A stretch of 64,000 bases of DNA from DAIOXA01 sp050949165 (GCA_050949165.1 JBMNFF010000010.1:124001-188000); one strand, 5' to 3'. Counted from the stretch's first letter, positions 43,760-51,725 are shown. Notes: generated by a model not told the origin, from the sequence alone. Made by a program: numbers and translations.

Positions 43760-43854
43760 ATTTTTATTTCCTACCCCCAGAAATACCCGTGGGCAGACGA
43801 ATAAATAGATGAAAAGTTAGGCTCGTCTCTACTTTTCAACCCCCATATTCCACA

Positions 43855-43880
43855 GGAACTCCCGCCCCAACGGGAGTTCC
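43855..43880 (-). terminator. hairpin after the 45-residue gene
   Basis: GGAACTCCCG-CCCCAA-CGGGAGTTCC, ten-base arms, but no T-run. The 95 bases between it and the metG promoter show nothing further. Confidence 0.45.
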
Positions 43881-43885
43881 ACCAT

Positions 43886-44023
43886 TTATACCCTTTCAAT
43901 CAGCGCCCAGATTATCGGCAAAATGTAGCGGCCCAGAAACCAGAGGATGGCCAGCAGGGCCAGGAGATAGGCGCCATGCCTGATCAGCGCCGTGGCGGGC
44001 TGTTTTGGTTCATTGCGGCTCAT
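43886..44023 (-). CDS. small membrane protein, 45 residues
   Basis: Basic start MSRNEPKQPATALIRHGAYL, then one long hydrophobic helix (LLALLAILWFLGRYILPIIW) and ALIERV. GGGGTGAGGGC upstream of ATG 44023. Just downstream of the HEPN-motif gene on the same strand. Function unknown. Confidence 0.7.
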   Translation of the reverse strand: MSRNEPKQPATALIRHGAYLLALLAILWFLGRYILPIIWALIERV

Positions 44024-44074
44024 GCCCTCACCCCTCTTTTTGCTTAGTTTGCCTCGGGGATGAGATGCTATACG

Positions 44075-44599
44075 CTAGAGGGCCGCCTCCAGTTTGGCAA
44101 AGAACTTCCGCACCGTTTCCAGGACCTCGGGACAGAACTGGCGCTGCAGGTGGACGGCGCCGTCCTCCTTCACCTCCAGGCCCGAGCTGGACTCAACCAA
44201 TTGTTTCAAGTGGTTGCCCTGATCCCTGCCGTCATTGTGAACCAAGATATTGCGCAGCTGATTATACTCCTTGAGCTGATTCCACTCTTCGCTGTCCCAG
44301 GGAAAGTCCACCCGGCAGACCTTGCTGAGAAAGGTGCCGGCCCGGATAATTCCATTTCCCCGCAAATCCTCCACGGCCAGGCCGTCGCCTTTGGCCAGCC
44401 GGCGGCAAAGGCGATTCAGGTGGTTTTCCACAGCGGCGTAAATGGTCACAAACAGGGAACTGCGCAGCAAATTGGGAAAGTAATCCTCCAGTTTTCTGCG
44501 CTCATCCTCGGACTCCGCCCTATCTGCCTGATTGTCGAGGAATTTCTCCACGGCTTCCAAAAATAGCTCCAATTCCTTGAGCTGTCTTTCAATCTGCAC
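44075..44599 (-). CDS. HEPN-like protein
   Basis: 174 residues, all-helical. Contains YNQLRNILVHNDGRDQG, a perfect Rx4H motif of HEPN domains, preceded by YAAVENHLNRLCRRL. HEPN proteins are often RNases in toxin-antitoxin or defence systems, but many are housekeeping. Here no nucleotidyltransferase (MNT) antitoxin is adjacent; the neighbours are a small membrane protein and the repeat protein. Activity is inference. Confidence 0.7.
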   Translation of the reverse strand: MQIERQLKELELFLEAVEKFLDNQADRAESEDERRKLEDYFPNLLRSSLFVTIYAAVENHLNRLCRRLAKGDGLAVEDLRGNGIIRAGTFLSKVCRVDFPWDSEEWNQLKEYNQLRNILVHNDGRDQGNHLKQLVESSSGLEVKEDGAVHLQRQFCPEVLETVRKFFAKLEAAL

Positions 44600-44665
44600 C
44601 CAATCCCCCCTTGAGAGCCGGGTATCCCTTATTTTCCCGTCTCCAGGGGGATTTATTCTTCTCCC

Positions 44666-45163
44666 TCAGTCTCTGCCGCCGGCTCCTCCCGAGCTCCGGG
44701 GCTCCGTGACCTGATAGTAATAATAAGTCAGGCATGCGATGAGCCCTGCCAGAAGGGGATCTGCGCCCGGCGCCTCGATATTCACGTCGTGGCCGAAGAT
44801 CTCACCCCCCAGCCTGCCGCTGAGGCGCCCGTCAGCCCAGGTCAAATTAGCGCTAAAGCCGATCACTTCTCCTCCCACACGCCCCCAGATCTCAGTCCCG
44901 TCGGTGTGCAGAATCAGGTCTTTGCCGTCGATGACACCGCCCAGGCGACCGCTCAGGCTGTTGCCCCGGCGCTGGAGGCGCACGTCTTTGCCGATGATGA
45001 CTCCTCCCAGGCGGCCCTGGACAAGAGTACCGTCATAGCGAAGGTTGATGTCCCCACCACGAAAGGCGCCGCCTATGCGGCCATAGATGGCCCCATCCTG
45101 GGCGGAACAGCTGACGGAGAAGCCGCCGATGGCTCCTCCCACCCTTCCCGCTAGTTCAAACAA
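44666..45163 (-). CDS. protein of six 22-residue GRxGG repeats
   Basis: 165 residues from TTG 45163, placed after AGGGGGTGG; an ATG at 45217 has no ribosome site. Six tandem units of about 22 residues, each starting GR(L/V/I)GG and often having GxD in the middle: GRIGGAFRGGDINLRYDG, GRLGGVIIGKDVRLQRRG, GRLGGVIDGKDLILHTDG, GRVGGEVIGFSANLTWAD, GRLGGEIFGHDVNIEAPG. Ends with a hydrophobic stretch (PLLAGLIACLTYYYYQV) and a Gly-rich tail. The even repeat suggests a beta-solenoid. No known family. Confidence 0.8.
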   Translation of the reverse strand: MFELAGRVGGAIGGFSVSCSAQDGAIYGRIGGAFRGGDINLRYDGTLVQGRLGGVIIGKDVRLQRRGNSLSGRLGGVIDGKDLILHTDGTEIWGRVGGEVIGFSANLTWADGRLSGRLGGEIFGHDVNIEAPGADPLLAGLIACLTYYYYQVTEPRSSGGAGGRD

Positions 45164-45295
45164 TGTGCCACCCCCTATAAACTGTAGCGTTCCCGGCTCC
45201 CAGGGCATGCAGACCATAACCCGAAGGAAGCGATGTGCCGGACATGGTTCCGCTGCTCTTCCTCCCGGTCGCCCATGGGGACGTGCAATTCACAC

Positions 45296-45886
45296 TCAGC
45301 CTGTCCTTTCCGCCATCCCCCCGGTCTCCAGCCCTCGAAACCTGAATGTGCAGGCCCTGAGCAGGGAAATAAAGCCCAATATCATAGTGAGCAGGCTCCA
45401 GAGCAAAGCACCGGCGCCGCCGCCGAAATACCAGCTCAAGAGGCAGGCAAAGCCGGTGAGGATAAAGGCGCCGCTCCAATAGAGCACCCGCCTTCTCCTG
45501 GCCGCCCCGAAACTGGGCAGGGCCAGGCTCAGGGCGAAGTTGAGCAAGCCATCGGGCATCCTGGACCCCGCCGCAAACAGCCAGAGCACCGCCGGGGCGT
45601 AGGAGCGGACTAAGACCAGGAGAGCCAGGCCGGCCATGCCCACCGGCAAGAGCAGGGGCAGGCAGTTCCGTAACTGCCAGAGAGCTATCGTCCCCAAAGC
45701 ACCCAGGACCAGCCAGTCTTTAATGCTGTGCAGCAGCCATCTGTACCATTTTATGTTTAATCTTTCCGACCGGTCCAAGGGAAACTGAGGGCGGTCAGCC
45801 AGCCTTTCCCAGCAGACCGCCAGCAGATAAAACCTCACCCCCTCCAGGACCAGGAGGATGGCGTAGGGGACCAACAGAAGATACAT
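45296..45886 (-). CDS. membrane protein, unknown
   Basis: 196 residues starting MYLLLVPYAILLVLEGVRFY, five to six membrane segments, with a basic C-terminus. ATG 45886 is chosen because the upstream in-frame sequence overlaps rnhA and has no ribosome site. Lies 16 bases downstream of rnhA. The 45164-45295 stretch after it shows no gene. Confidence 0.72.
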   Translation of the reverse strand: MYLLLVPYAILLVLEGVRFYLLAVCWERLADRPQFPLDRSERLNIKWYRWLLHSIKDWLVLGALGTIALWQLRNCLPLLLPVGMAGLALLVLVRSYAPAVLWLFAAGSRMPDGLLNFALSLALPSFGAARRRRVLYWSGAFILTGFACLLSWYFGGGAGALLWSLLTMILGFISLLRACTFRFRGLETGGMAERTG

Positions 45887-45902
45887 ATCATCACCACCCG
45901 GA

Positions 45903-46340
45903 CTAATCGGCATTGTCGGCGATGGCCTGGCGGGCCAACTCATCGCAGCGGTTGTTGAACTCGTTATCGGCATGGCCCTTCACCCAGACCCACTTGACTT
46001 CATGAGGTTTAATTGCCTCCAGGAGTTGCCGCCAAAGATCGATATTCTTTACCTTGCCCCCCTTGAAACCCGTCTTCTGCCAGTTGTCCAGCCAGCGGTC
46101 ATTAAAGGCCTTGACCACCAGGGCTGAGTCGCTGTATACCGTGACCTGGCAGGGTTCCTTGAGGGCGCGAAACCCCTCGATGACCGCCGTCATCTCCATG
46201 CGGTTGTTGGTGGTCGCGGCCTCAAAGCCGCTGATTTCCCTGGAATGGGGACCGTAAATCAGGATGGCTGCCCAACCGCCGGGTCCGGGATTGCCTGAAC
46301 ACGCGCCGTCGGTGTATATCCTCACCTGCTTTTTTGTCAT
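45903..46340 (-). CDS. rnhA: ribonuclease HI
   Basis: 145 residues. All four catalytic carboxylates are seen: YTDGACSGNPGPGGW (Asp10), NNRMEMTAVIEG (Glu), VYSDSALVV (Asp), and NRCDELARQA (Asp), with the basic protrusion WQKTGFKGGKVKN. Cleaves RNA in RNA-DNA hybrids. ATG 46340 follows GGTGGAAGA. Confidence 0.97.
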   Translation of the reverse strand: MTKKQVRIYTDGACSGNPGPGGWAAILIYGPHSREISGFEAATTNNRMEMTAVIEGFRALKEPCQVTVYSDSALVVKAFNDRWLDNWQKTGFKGGKVKNIDLWRQLLEAIKPHEVKWVWVKGHADNEFNNRCDELARQAIADNAD

Positions 46341-46365
46341 TCTTCCACCTGCCTTCCCATTTAGC

Positions 46366-46393
46366 TAAAAAGAGAACCGGTCTTGGTTCTCTT
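46366..46393 (-). terminator. intrinsic terminator of the nitroreductase
   Basis: On the minus strand AAGAGAACC-AAGACC-GGTTCTCTT-TTTAGC; the stop codon is inside. Confidence 0.85.
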
Positions 46394-47141
46394 AATCTCT
46401 TACAAAAGAGGCCCAATATTCCCACCCTCGCCGCTGAGGGTGTTCTGTAACCTGTATTTTACCGGCCACCGCCAACTGCTGGCAGGCCAATTCGATATGG
46501 CAGAGGGCAATTCCCATTTCTATGGGGGTATACTCCCGAGCCAGGCGCTTGGAAGCGCTGTACAAGTGAACTGCCCCGGCGGTAAACCAGAGCCGCCACG
46601 GCTGGCGGTTGATGGCCGAGGGCGCCCAGCGCACCGCTTCCAGAACTGCACGCCAGGGCATGCTGCCGCTGCAATCGGGATCAAATACCGCAAGCTTGGC
46701 GGGCAGGACCCGCCTTCCCTGCCGGGGCGTCCCCTTGCCCCGGGGCCTTCCCCAGGCCACCAGGGCCCTGATCCCCAGTTGGTCCCCCAGCCCCAAGTCG
46801 GCGGCCAGGCGCTCCTTATTGGAATTGGAGATGGCGCCCACCCAGCATGTTCCCAGCTCCAGGGCTGTCATTTCCAGGATCGTCCGCTGGGTATGATAGC
46901 CCAAATCCTTCAGCGACTCCCGATCCCCAGGAGATATGGCTGCTATGTACCAAGGCGCAACCACCCTGCCCACACCCAGGATTCCTCCTGCAGCGGCCTG
47001 AGCCTGGTCCCCCGACAACAATCTGAGCTCAAGGGGAGAGGCTTCGCAGATTGCCTTTACCTGGGCAATGGTGGCATCGTCCACCGCCGGCTCAAATGAG
47101 CGAACCGAGCGGCGCCGCTCAATCAGCTGGAGCCAGTTCAT
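46392..47141 (-). CDS. nitroreductase-family flavoprotein
   Basis: 249 residues. N-terminal FMN-binding ERRRSVRSFEP and a second block WAPSAINRQPWRLWF, the pattern of the TM-nitroreductase subgroup in which substrate and FMN blocks are arranged around ELGTCWVGAI. Reduces quinones or nitro-compounds with NAD(P)H; real substrate unknown. Starts inside the last four bases of the preceding gene, so they are coupled. Confidence 0.88.
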   Translation of the reverse strand: MNWLQLIERRRSVRSFEPAVDDATIAQVKAICEASPLELRLLSGDQAQAAAGGILGVGRVVAPWYIAAISPGDRESLKDLGYHTQRTILEMTALELGTCWVGAISNSNKERLAADLGLGDQLGIRALVAWGRPRGKGTPRQGRRVLPAKLAVFDPDCSGSMPWRAVLEAVRWAPSAINRQPWRLWFTAGAVHLYSASKRLAREYTPIEMGIALCHIELACQQLAVAGKIQVTEHPQRRGWEYWASFVRD

Positions 47142-48034
47142 TGCGAAACCCCCAAGCTGTATTTTTCCGCCAGGCCGAATTTGCTGCGGGCCCGTTCAAA
47201 GCTTGGCAGAAAATCCTGGGGTTGCCGGTACAAGGTCAGCAAATGACTGCGGCCAAAGGCGCCCTCGATTACCTGGCAGATCCACGTCCCCAAAGGATAC
47301 TTGGCTGCGAGGTCGGCATTGCCGGAAAGGGCAAAGGCCTGTTCCAGCTCCCTGGCCAGGGTCGGCGGCGCCATATCGCCGTCCTTGACCTGCAAGTACT
47401 GGCGAAGCAACTCGACCTGGGCTTCCCGCCGGGCCTCGGCCTTTTCCCAGAGCTGATGAACCGGCCCGGAGACCGGCATGGTGAAAAAGAGAGTGGCGCT
47501 CCCTTCCCGCAAGAGCGTGCCCAAAAAATTGCTCAGGATCCGAGAGCAGGTTGTACCCGGGGCAGAAGGATACAGGGATTGGGTACCCAGGCGATGAATC
47601 CTGTTGGCCAAGAGCGAAAGGAGGGGGAAGTCCCCCAAAAACAATTTGTTCGCTCGCAGCTCCAAGGCGAAGGCATTGACGGCTACGGTGTTGCCCTCCG
47701 CCGCCAAGGGGGCGGCGCCGCCGGGAACAAAGCTGACCCGGAAATCCGGCACCTCTGAGGGCAAGTGCCTCGCCACTTGCTGCTCTATGGAAGCTCCGGA
47801 AATGCGTCCCAGACTGTTGAGGACGCTTCTTCCATCGGGTTGTTCCTCATTCAAAGCTGCCGCCCTGCCGGATTCTGTCTTGGCCAAGGTCTGGGCAACT
47901 TCTGCCGGATCTCTGCCCTGGCTTTGCCAATACAATCTGAAGCCCGGATTGCCGGCCATCTGAGAAAAGGATTCTGGTTGAGAAATCAGGGCTCTCACCG
48001 GCTCGATATCAATGTGTACACCCAATTTAAACAT
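47138..48034 (-). CDS. hypothetical protein resembling DUF5700-type peptidases but without HExxH
   Basis: 298 residues. The pattern LREGSATLFF and KYPLGTWICQVIEGAFGR resembles the C-terminal half of DUF5700-type putative zinc peptidases. Where such proteins have an AHELHHIG-like zinc motif, this one reads LANRIHRLG, so it would be inactive. This match is by eye only. ATG 48034 follows GGGGGTG closely; TTG four codons later has better spacing. Overlaps the nitroreductase by four bases. Confidence 0.6.
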   Translation of the reverse strand: MFKLGVHIDIEPVRALISQPESFSQMAGNPGFRLYWQSQGRDPAEVAQTLAKTESGRAAALNEEQPDGRSVLNSLGRISGASIEQQVARHLPSEVPDFRVSFVPGGAAPLAAEGNTVAVNAFALELRANKLFLGDFPLLSLLANRIHRLGTQSLYPSAPGTTCSRILSNFLGTLLREGSATLFFTMPVSGPVHQLWEKAEARREAQVELLRQYLQVKDGDMAPPTLARELEQAFALSGNADLAAKYPLGTWICQVIEGAFGRSHLLTLYRQPQDFLPSFERARSKFGLAEKYSLGVSQ

Positions 48035-48118
48035 CACCCCCAAGAGTCGGTAGCCGCCTCGCATTGCGTCCGGGCCAGCAGGAAACACTAGGTACACCAT
48101 ATGTTGAGGAGGGATCCC

Positions 48119-48274
48119 ATGACAACCAGCTGGATTGTCGTCGGCCTTGGTGTAGTAGTATCTCTGATTGGCTGGGTAATAGGCGGCAACATCGGCAGCG
48201 GCATCCTCGGTTTTGGCCTCGCCCACATTGTCCTGGGGCTTCTGGACACCGCCAGGCCGACTGTAAGACACTAG
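48119..48274 (+). CDS. small membrane protein, 51 residues
   Basis: MTTSWIVVGLGVVVSLIGWV, then GGNIGSGILGFGLAHIVLGL: two glycine-rich hydrophobic segments, reminiscent of GlsB/YeaQ-like membrane proteins, and a short basic tail. GAGGAGGG lies 6 bases upstream of ATG 48119; a terminator follows at once. Confidence 0.75.
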   Translation: MTTSWIVVGLGVVVSLIGWVIGGNIGSGILGFGLAHIVLGLLDTARPTVRH

Positions 48275-48279
48275 GTAAA

Positions 48280-48307
48280 GGGCACCGATGCTTCGGTGCC
48301 CATTTTT
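48280..48307. terminator. intrinsic terminator
   Basis: GGGCACCGA-TGCT-TCGGTGCCC-ATTTTTC, between convergent genes. Confidence 0.88.
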
Positions 48308-48309
48308 CA

Positions 48310-48669
48310 TTAGTCAAAGAGGAGGTTGTCCCCCTTCTGCAGGCCTGATGGAGTCTTAATGAGATAATCCTTGGCCCCCAGCTTGAGGGCGTGCTCGATA
48401 ATCTCCCGCCGCCGATAGGAGGTGACCATGGTGATATCGGGCTTATAGTCCTCCAGATGAACCAATTCCTCCAAGACCCCGAGACCGTCCAACTTCGGCA
48501 TTATCACGTCCAAGAAGATCTTGTCCGGCCGGTGCTGTAAAATCCGCTCAACCGCTTCGGCGCCATTGCTCACCGAGGCGATGATTTTATAATTTTGTTG
48601 TATGGCCCACTCTTCGACCTTGGCCCTGGAAATGGGATCGTCATCGGCTATGATGGCAGTTTTCAGCAT
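48310..48669 (-). CDS. single-domain response regulator (CheY-like)
   Basis: 119 residues, only a receiver: acidic pair ADDD (residues 9-11), phosphoacceptor Asp54 in FLDVIMPKLDG, MVTS switch and Lys in YLIKTPSG. No output domain. Could serve as an intermediate in the nearby phosphorelay (50261-54456), but it is in a separate unit. Confidence 0.9.
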   Translation of the reverse strand: MLKTAIIADDDPISRAKVEEWAIQQNYKIIASVSNGAEAVERILQHRPDKIFLDVIMPKLDGLGVLEELVHLEDYKPDITMVTSYRRREIIEHALKLGAKDYLIKTPSGLQKGDNLLFD

Positions 48670-48849
48670 AAGCTATTCCCCTCTCCTGCCGTTTTTTTTG
48701 TAATTCCACATCAGACCCTCAAATCCCTGCCTGCGAGGGTAAAAATTTCCCCAAAGGGTGCAATTTTGAAATGCCGAGGAATCAAGGGCGGTTGCATTCA
48801 ATATCCTGGAAGTGGTAGTATCTCATAAAGAAGACAAGGGGTGATTGCC

Positions 48850-49938
48850 ATGAAATACCCGATATCCCAGCTGGATTTTGAGCGAGATTTCGCCAGCTTT
48901 GTCGACTTAAGCCGAGCCATTTACGGCGACAAAGCCGTGACCGATGAGGCAATGTTTCGGTGGCTGTTTGAAAAGAACATCTACAACCCCCGGGGAAGCC
49001 ACTTCTTCCACGTCGCCAAGGACGGGGACAGGGTTGTGGCCTCGGACTGCCTGATGCCTGTCCCCATTCAGATCGAAGGCAAGCACTACTTGGCGGCCTG
49101 GTCCATCAAGACCATGACCCACCCTGATTACCAGCGCCAGGGGATTTTCCGAGCCATGACGGAACACAATATCGCCCGGGCCAGGGAATTGGGCATCGAC
49201 GTCATCCTGGGCTTTGCCAATTCCAATTCCTATCCCGGCTATAAGAAATTTGGCTGGGACGTCCTGGTGGAGCGTCGGGCGGTAATTCGCCCCTTGGATA
49301 TCAAGGGCAGCCTGGCAAAAAGGAAGGGGCTGGCGCCCCTGGCAGGGATGGGCAACGCACTGTATAAAAGCCTGGACCGCCGCCGGCTGGCCGCACTGGC
49401 CGCCAAGGTCGGCGATTATCATACCGAAATCTGCACCGACGCCCCCCTGACTTCCGAGGAAATGTGGTCCAGGATGCGGGCCGCCGTCCCGGTTCTCGTC
49501 CAACGGGACCCGCGCTACATCGACTGGCGCTATAATCAGCGGCCCGGGCATGACTACAAATTTGCCCTGGCCAGGGACAGGGACAAAGAGGAAGCGATGC
49601 TGGTCTTCCGGCACAATCACACCAATGACTCCTGCATCATCATCGACTACGTGGGCGCCCCCCACTCTAAAGCCCTGCCCTCCTTGCTGGTGACCACAAT
49701 CCGCCACTGCCTGGCCCACAACCTTCGCTATATTATCTGCAGTTCCGGCAGCCTCTTTGACGACTACCTCAACGACCACTTCGGATTTAAGTACCTGACC
49801 TCGCCCCTGGCCAACAACATGTTCATCGCCTGCAGGCTCAATGAGGCCATAGCCCTGGACACCCTTAAGACAGAGAGCAACTGGTTTTACAGCTACGGCG
49901 ACAGCGAGCTGGATATCGACCTAGCGCCTCGCCGGTAA
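48850..49938 (+). CDS. GNAT-family acetyltransferase
   Basis: 362 residues. The acetyl-CoA motif HPDYQRQGIFRAMTEHN lies in the first half (residues about 95-115) and NSNSYPGYKKFGW follows; the second half is a larger domain resembling the lower lobe in FemAB/Eis-type double-GNAT proteins. ATG 48850 has AAGGGGTG 6 bases upstream; GTG 48841 overlaps that site. Confidence 0.85.
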   Translation: MKYPISQLDFERDFASFVDLSRAIYGDKAVTDEAMFRWLFEKNIYNPRGSHFFHVAKDGDRVVASDCLMPVPIQIEGKHYLAAWSIKTMTHPDYQRQGIFRAMTEHNIARARELGIDVILGFANSNSYPGYKKFGWDVLVERRAVIRPLDIKGSLAKRKGLAPLAGMGNALYKSLDRRRLAALAAKVGDYHTEICTDAPLTSEEMWSRMRAAVPVLVQRDPRYIDWRYNQRPGHDYKFALARDRDKEEAMLVFRHNHTNDSCIIIDYVGAPHSKALPSLLVTTIRHCLAHNLRYIICSSGSLFDDYLNDHFGFKYLTSPLANNMFIACRLNEAIALDTLKTESNWFYSYGDSELDIDLAPRR

Positions 49939-49941
49939 AGA

Positions 49942-49967
49942 AAAGCCCCGCCGCCGGCGGGGTTTTT
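49942..49967 (+). terminator. intrinsic terminator
   Basis: AAAGCCCCGCC-GCC-GGCGGGG-TTTTT after the acetyltransferase. Confidence 0.9.
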
Positions 49968-49971
49968 GCTC

Positions 49972-50003
49972 GGGGACGGACCCTGGTTTCAGGACCTGTC
50001 CCC
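49972..50003. repeat. GGGGACGG..GTCCCC palindromic repeat
   Basis: GGGGACGGACCCTGG..GGACCTGTCCCC; ends match the 50-base repeats downstream. Confidence 0.65.
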
Positions 50004-50009
50004 AACTTT

Positions 50010-50108
50010 TTAGTGCCGCTTACCCACCACCAGCAGGACAATTCCTCCCACCAGTAACAGGGCGAGGACGCCCAGGCCCAACAGAATAAATAGACTTAGC
50101 ATATTCAT
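50010..50108 (-). CDS. very small membrane protein, 32 residues
   Basis: MNMLSLFILLGLGVLALLLV then GGIVLLVVGKRH: one hydrophobic helix with a basic end. Two good ribosome sites (GGAGG twice in GGAGGTATGGAGGTGGTT) precede ATG 50108. It sits between palindromic repeats and downstream of the phosphorelay genes. Too small for family assignment. Confidence 0.6.
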   Translation of the reverse strand: MNMLSLFILLGLGVLALLLVGGIVLLVVGKRH

Positions 50109-50140
50109 AACCACCTCCATACCTCCTTACCAGCTTGCAC

Positions 50141-50190
50141 GGGGACGGACCTTCTGCAATAGTTCCGCTGCGGCGCTAAGGGCCGTCCGC
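50141..50190. repeat. 50-base palindromic repeat, copy 1
   Basis: GGGGACGGACCTTCTGC..GCGCTAAGGGCCGTCCGC; inverted ends, internal CCGCTGCGGCG. Differs from copy 2 at about five positions. Confidence 0.85.
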
Positions 50191-50202
50191 GGCTTCCTTA
50201 CC

Positions 50203-50252
50203 GGGGACGGACCTTCTGCGATAGTACCGCTGCGGCGCTAAGGTCCGTCCCC
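50203..50252. repeat. 50-base palindromic repeat, copy 2
   Basis: GGGGACGGACCTTCTGC..GCGCTAAGGTCCGTCCCC; ends pair perfectly over GGGGACGGACCTT. Directly downstream of the response-regulator gene (minus strand), so it could also end that transcript. Confidence 0.88.
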
Positions 50253-50260
50253 ACAGAATA

Positions 50261-51424
50261 TTAAGATACGTCGATTATTCTTACTAGCAGGGAGTCGCCG
50301 TACACAGTCTTGGTGACAAAGAGGCGCAGATAACAGGACTTGTTGCCCACGGGGTGGGTGTACACACCGTCGTGGCCCTTGTCCTTGTCGGCGGCGGCAA
50401 TTCCCGCCAGGACTTTAAACCTTGCCACCAACCTAAAGCCCGTATCCCGGCGCAGGCTGGAGAATTCAGTGAACTCTCCCCCCGACTCCATCTGGATGGA
50501 ATAGCGGATATCTCCGGACTCAATCTTAAAGGCGCTGACCCCCTTCAAGACCGCCAGGGTGATAATCCGGTCGGTAATATAGGGAGCAGGCTCTTTCTCA
50601 AAGAGCATGGCGATGTTGCTGGGGTCTGTGATGGCCATGGTCTCCAGCAGCGCAGGCTCCAGAACGGCGCTGAGGGAATCCTGAAGCATCATATCAAAGG
50701 GGTTGCTGACCACCAAGGTGTCCTGGCCCCGCCACTTGATGACCACGGCGTTATTGGCCCGGGAGAAGGGGGCCGGCAGTTTGCCCAACCTGATGGAATC
50801 GGGATCGATGAACTCTACAAAGGGCAAGCCCTTGAAGTCGGCGATGGCCCTGGCGACTTCTATCTCCTCCAGCCCCAAATTGCCCGCTGCCGAATACAGT
50901 TCCTTGTCCGGGACGGCCAGGAGCTCCACTTTTTGGGTCCCCGTCAGGCCGAGGCGGGTGCAGATATACTCCTGAACCGAGCCGGAAGGCGTATCGGGTT
51001 GTCGGGGCGGGGTGCTGGCCATCTCCCGGGTCATCTGCCAGCGCTCTCCCGTCGTCTGGTGCCTTTCCACCAACTCCCGGACAGTCTGGCGGTTGACAGG
51101 CTTGACCAAATAGTCCACAGCGCCAACGGCAAAGGCCCGGGCCCGGTCCTGCTCTTCCCCCAGTGCCGAGACGAAGATGACGGGAATCCAGGCGGTATCG
51201 GGATTTTCTTGCAGGCGGGCAGAAACCTCATACCCGTCCATGTCCGGCATCATCACATCCAGGAGGATGGTATCGGGCTTAAAATTTGCCATGGCCCGCA
51301 GGGCTTCGAGGCCGCTGGAAGCAGTGACGATGTTATAGCGGTCGCCTAGAAAGGCTCTGTACTGGTTCAAAATATCCGGGTCGTCATCCACGCAGAGCAA
51401 GAAGGGCTTATTAAAATCAAACAT
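50261..51424 (-). CDS. response regulator fused to a GspE/MshE-like region lacking the ATPase core
   Basis: 387 residues. Receiver at 1-125 (acidic DDD, phosphoacceptor Asp56 in LLDVMMPDMDG, Lys in YLVKPVN). About 150-270: GspE N-terminal/MshEN-like domain (DFKGLPFVEFIDPDSIRLGK, WRGQDTLVVSNPFDM), a type that can bind c-di-GMP. About 275-387: GspE N2-like domain (VSAFKIESGDIRYSIQMESG, FRLVARFKVLAGIAAADKDK, YGDSLLVRIIDVS). The chain ends where Walker A of GspE would follow. Overlaps the HPt gene by eight bases; end of the relay operon. Confidence 0.88.
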   Translation of the reverse strand: MFDFNKPFLLCVDDDPDILNQYRAFLGDRYNIVTASSGLEALRAMANFKPDTILLDVMMPDMDGYEVSARLQENPDTAWIPVIFVSALGEEQDRARAFAVGAVDYLVKPVNRQTVRELVERHQTTGERWQMTREMASTPPRQPDTPSGSVQEYICTRLGLTGTQKVELLAVPDKELYSAAGNLGLEEIEVARAIADFKGLPFVEFIDPDSIRLGKLPAPFSRANNAVVIKWRGQDTLVVSNPFDMMLQDSLSAVLEPALLETMAITDPSNIAMLFEKEPAPYITDRIITLAVLKGVSAFKIESGDIRYSIQMESGGEFTEFSSLRRDTGFRLVARFKVLAGIAAADKDKGHDGVYTHPVGNKSCYLRLFVTKTVYGDSLLVRIIDVS

Positions 51425-51725
51425 ACACTATCTCCACCCTGACTAAATAGTCTCGCAATAGTTCAAGTTGCTCCCTGGTCTTGACGGCATGGGCCTGAAT
51501 TGCCGCCTGCTCCATGGCTGCGCCGATTTCAGTGATACGATCAAAACCGTACCCGCCCCCGGAACCCTTCATGCGATGGGCCAGGCGACGTATGGTCTCA
51601 AAATCTCCCTTCTCCAGGCACTGCTCAATCTGCCGGATATCCTCGCGGCGGTTGTCCAGGTAGCCCGGAATCAAATCCTCTAACTCAGCATCAATTCTGA
51701 CGACAAATTTGTCCACTTCTCCCAC
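51417..51725 (-). CDS. HPt phosphotransfer protein
   Basis: 102 residues, four-helix HPt domain with phospho-accepting His50 in RRLAHRMKGSGGGYGFDRI. Overlaps the 3' end of the kinase gene by 35 bases and the 5' end of the regulator gene by eight, so all three are co-translated. Carries phosphate from the kinase receivers to the regulator. Confidence 0.93.
   Translation of the reverse strand: MGEVDKFVVRIDAELEDLIPGYLDNRREDIRQIEQCLEKGDFETIRRLAHRMKGSGGGYGFDRITEIGAAMEQAAIQAHAVKTREQLELLRDYLVRVEIVYV

Noticed and set aside
45156..45479. Extra gene between the repeat protein and the membrane protein
   Set aside because: The frame has no ribosome site and no plausible protein features; it overlaps the end of the membrane-protein gene.
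50141..50252. CRISPR-like repeats
   Set aside because: Only two copies, palindromic throughout, separated by 12 bases rather than ~30-40 base spacers, and no cas genes.
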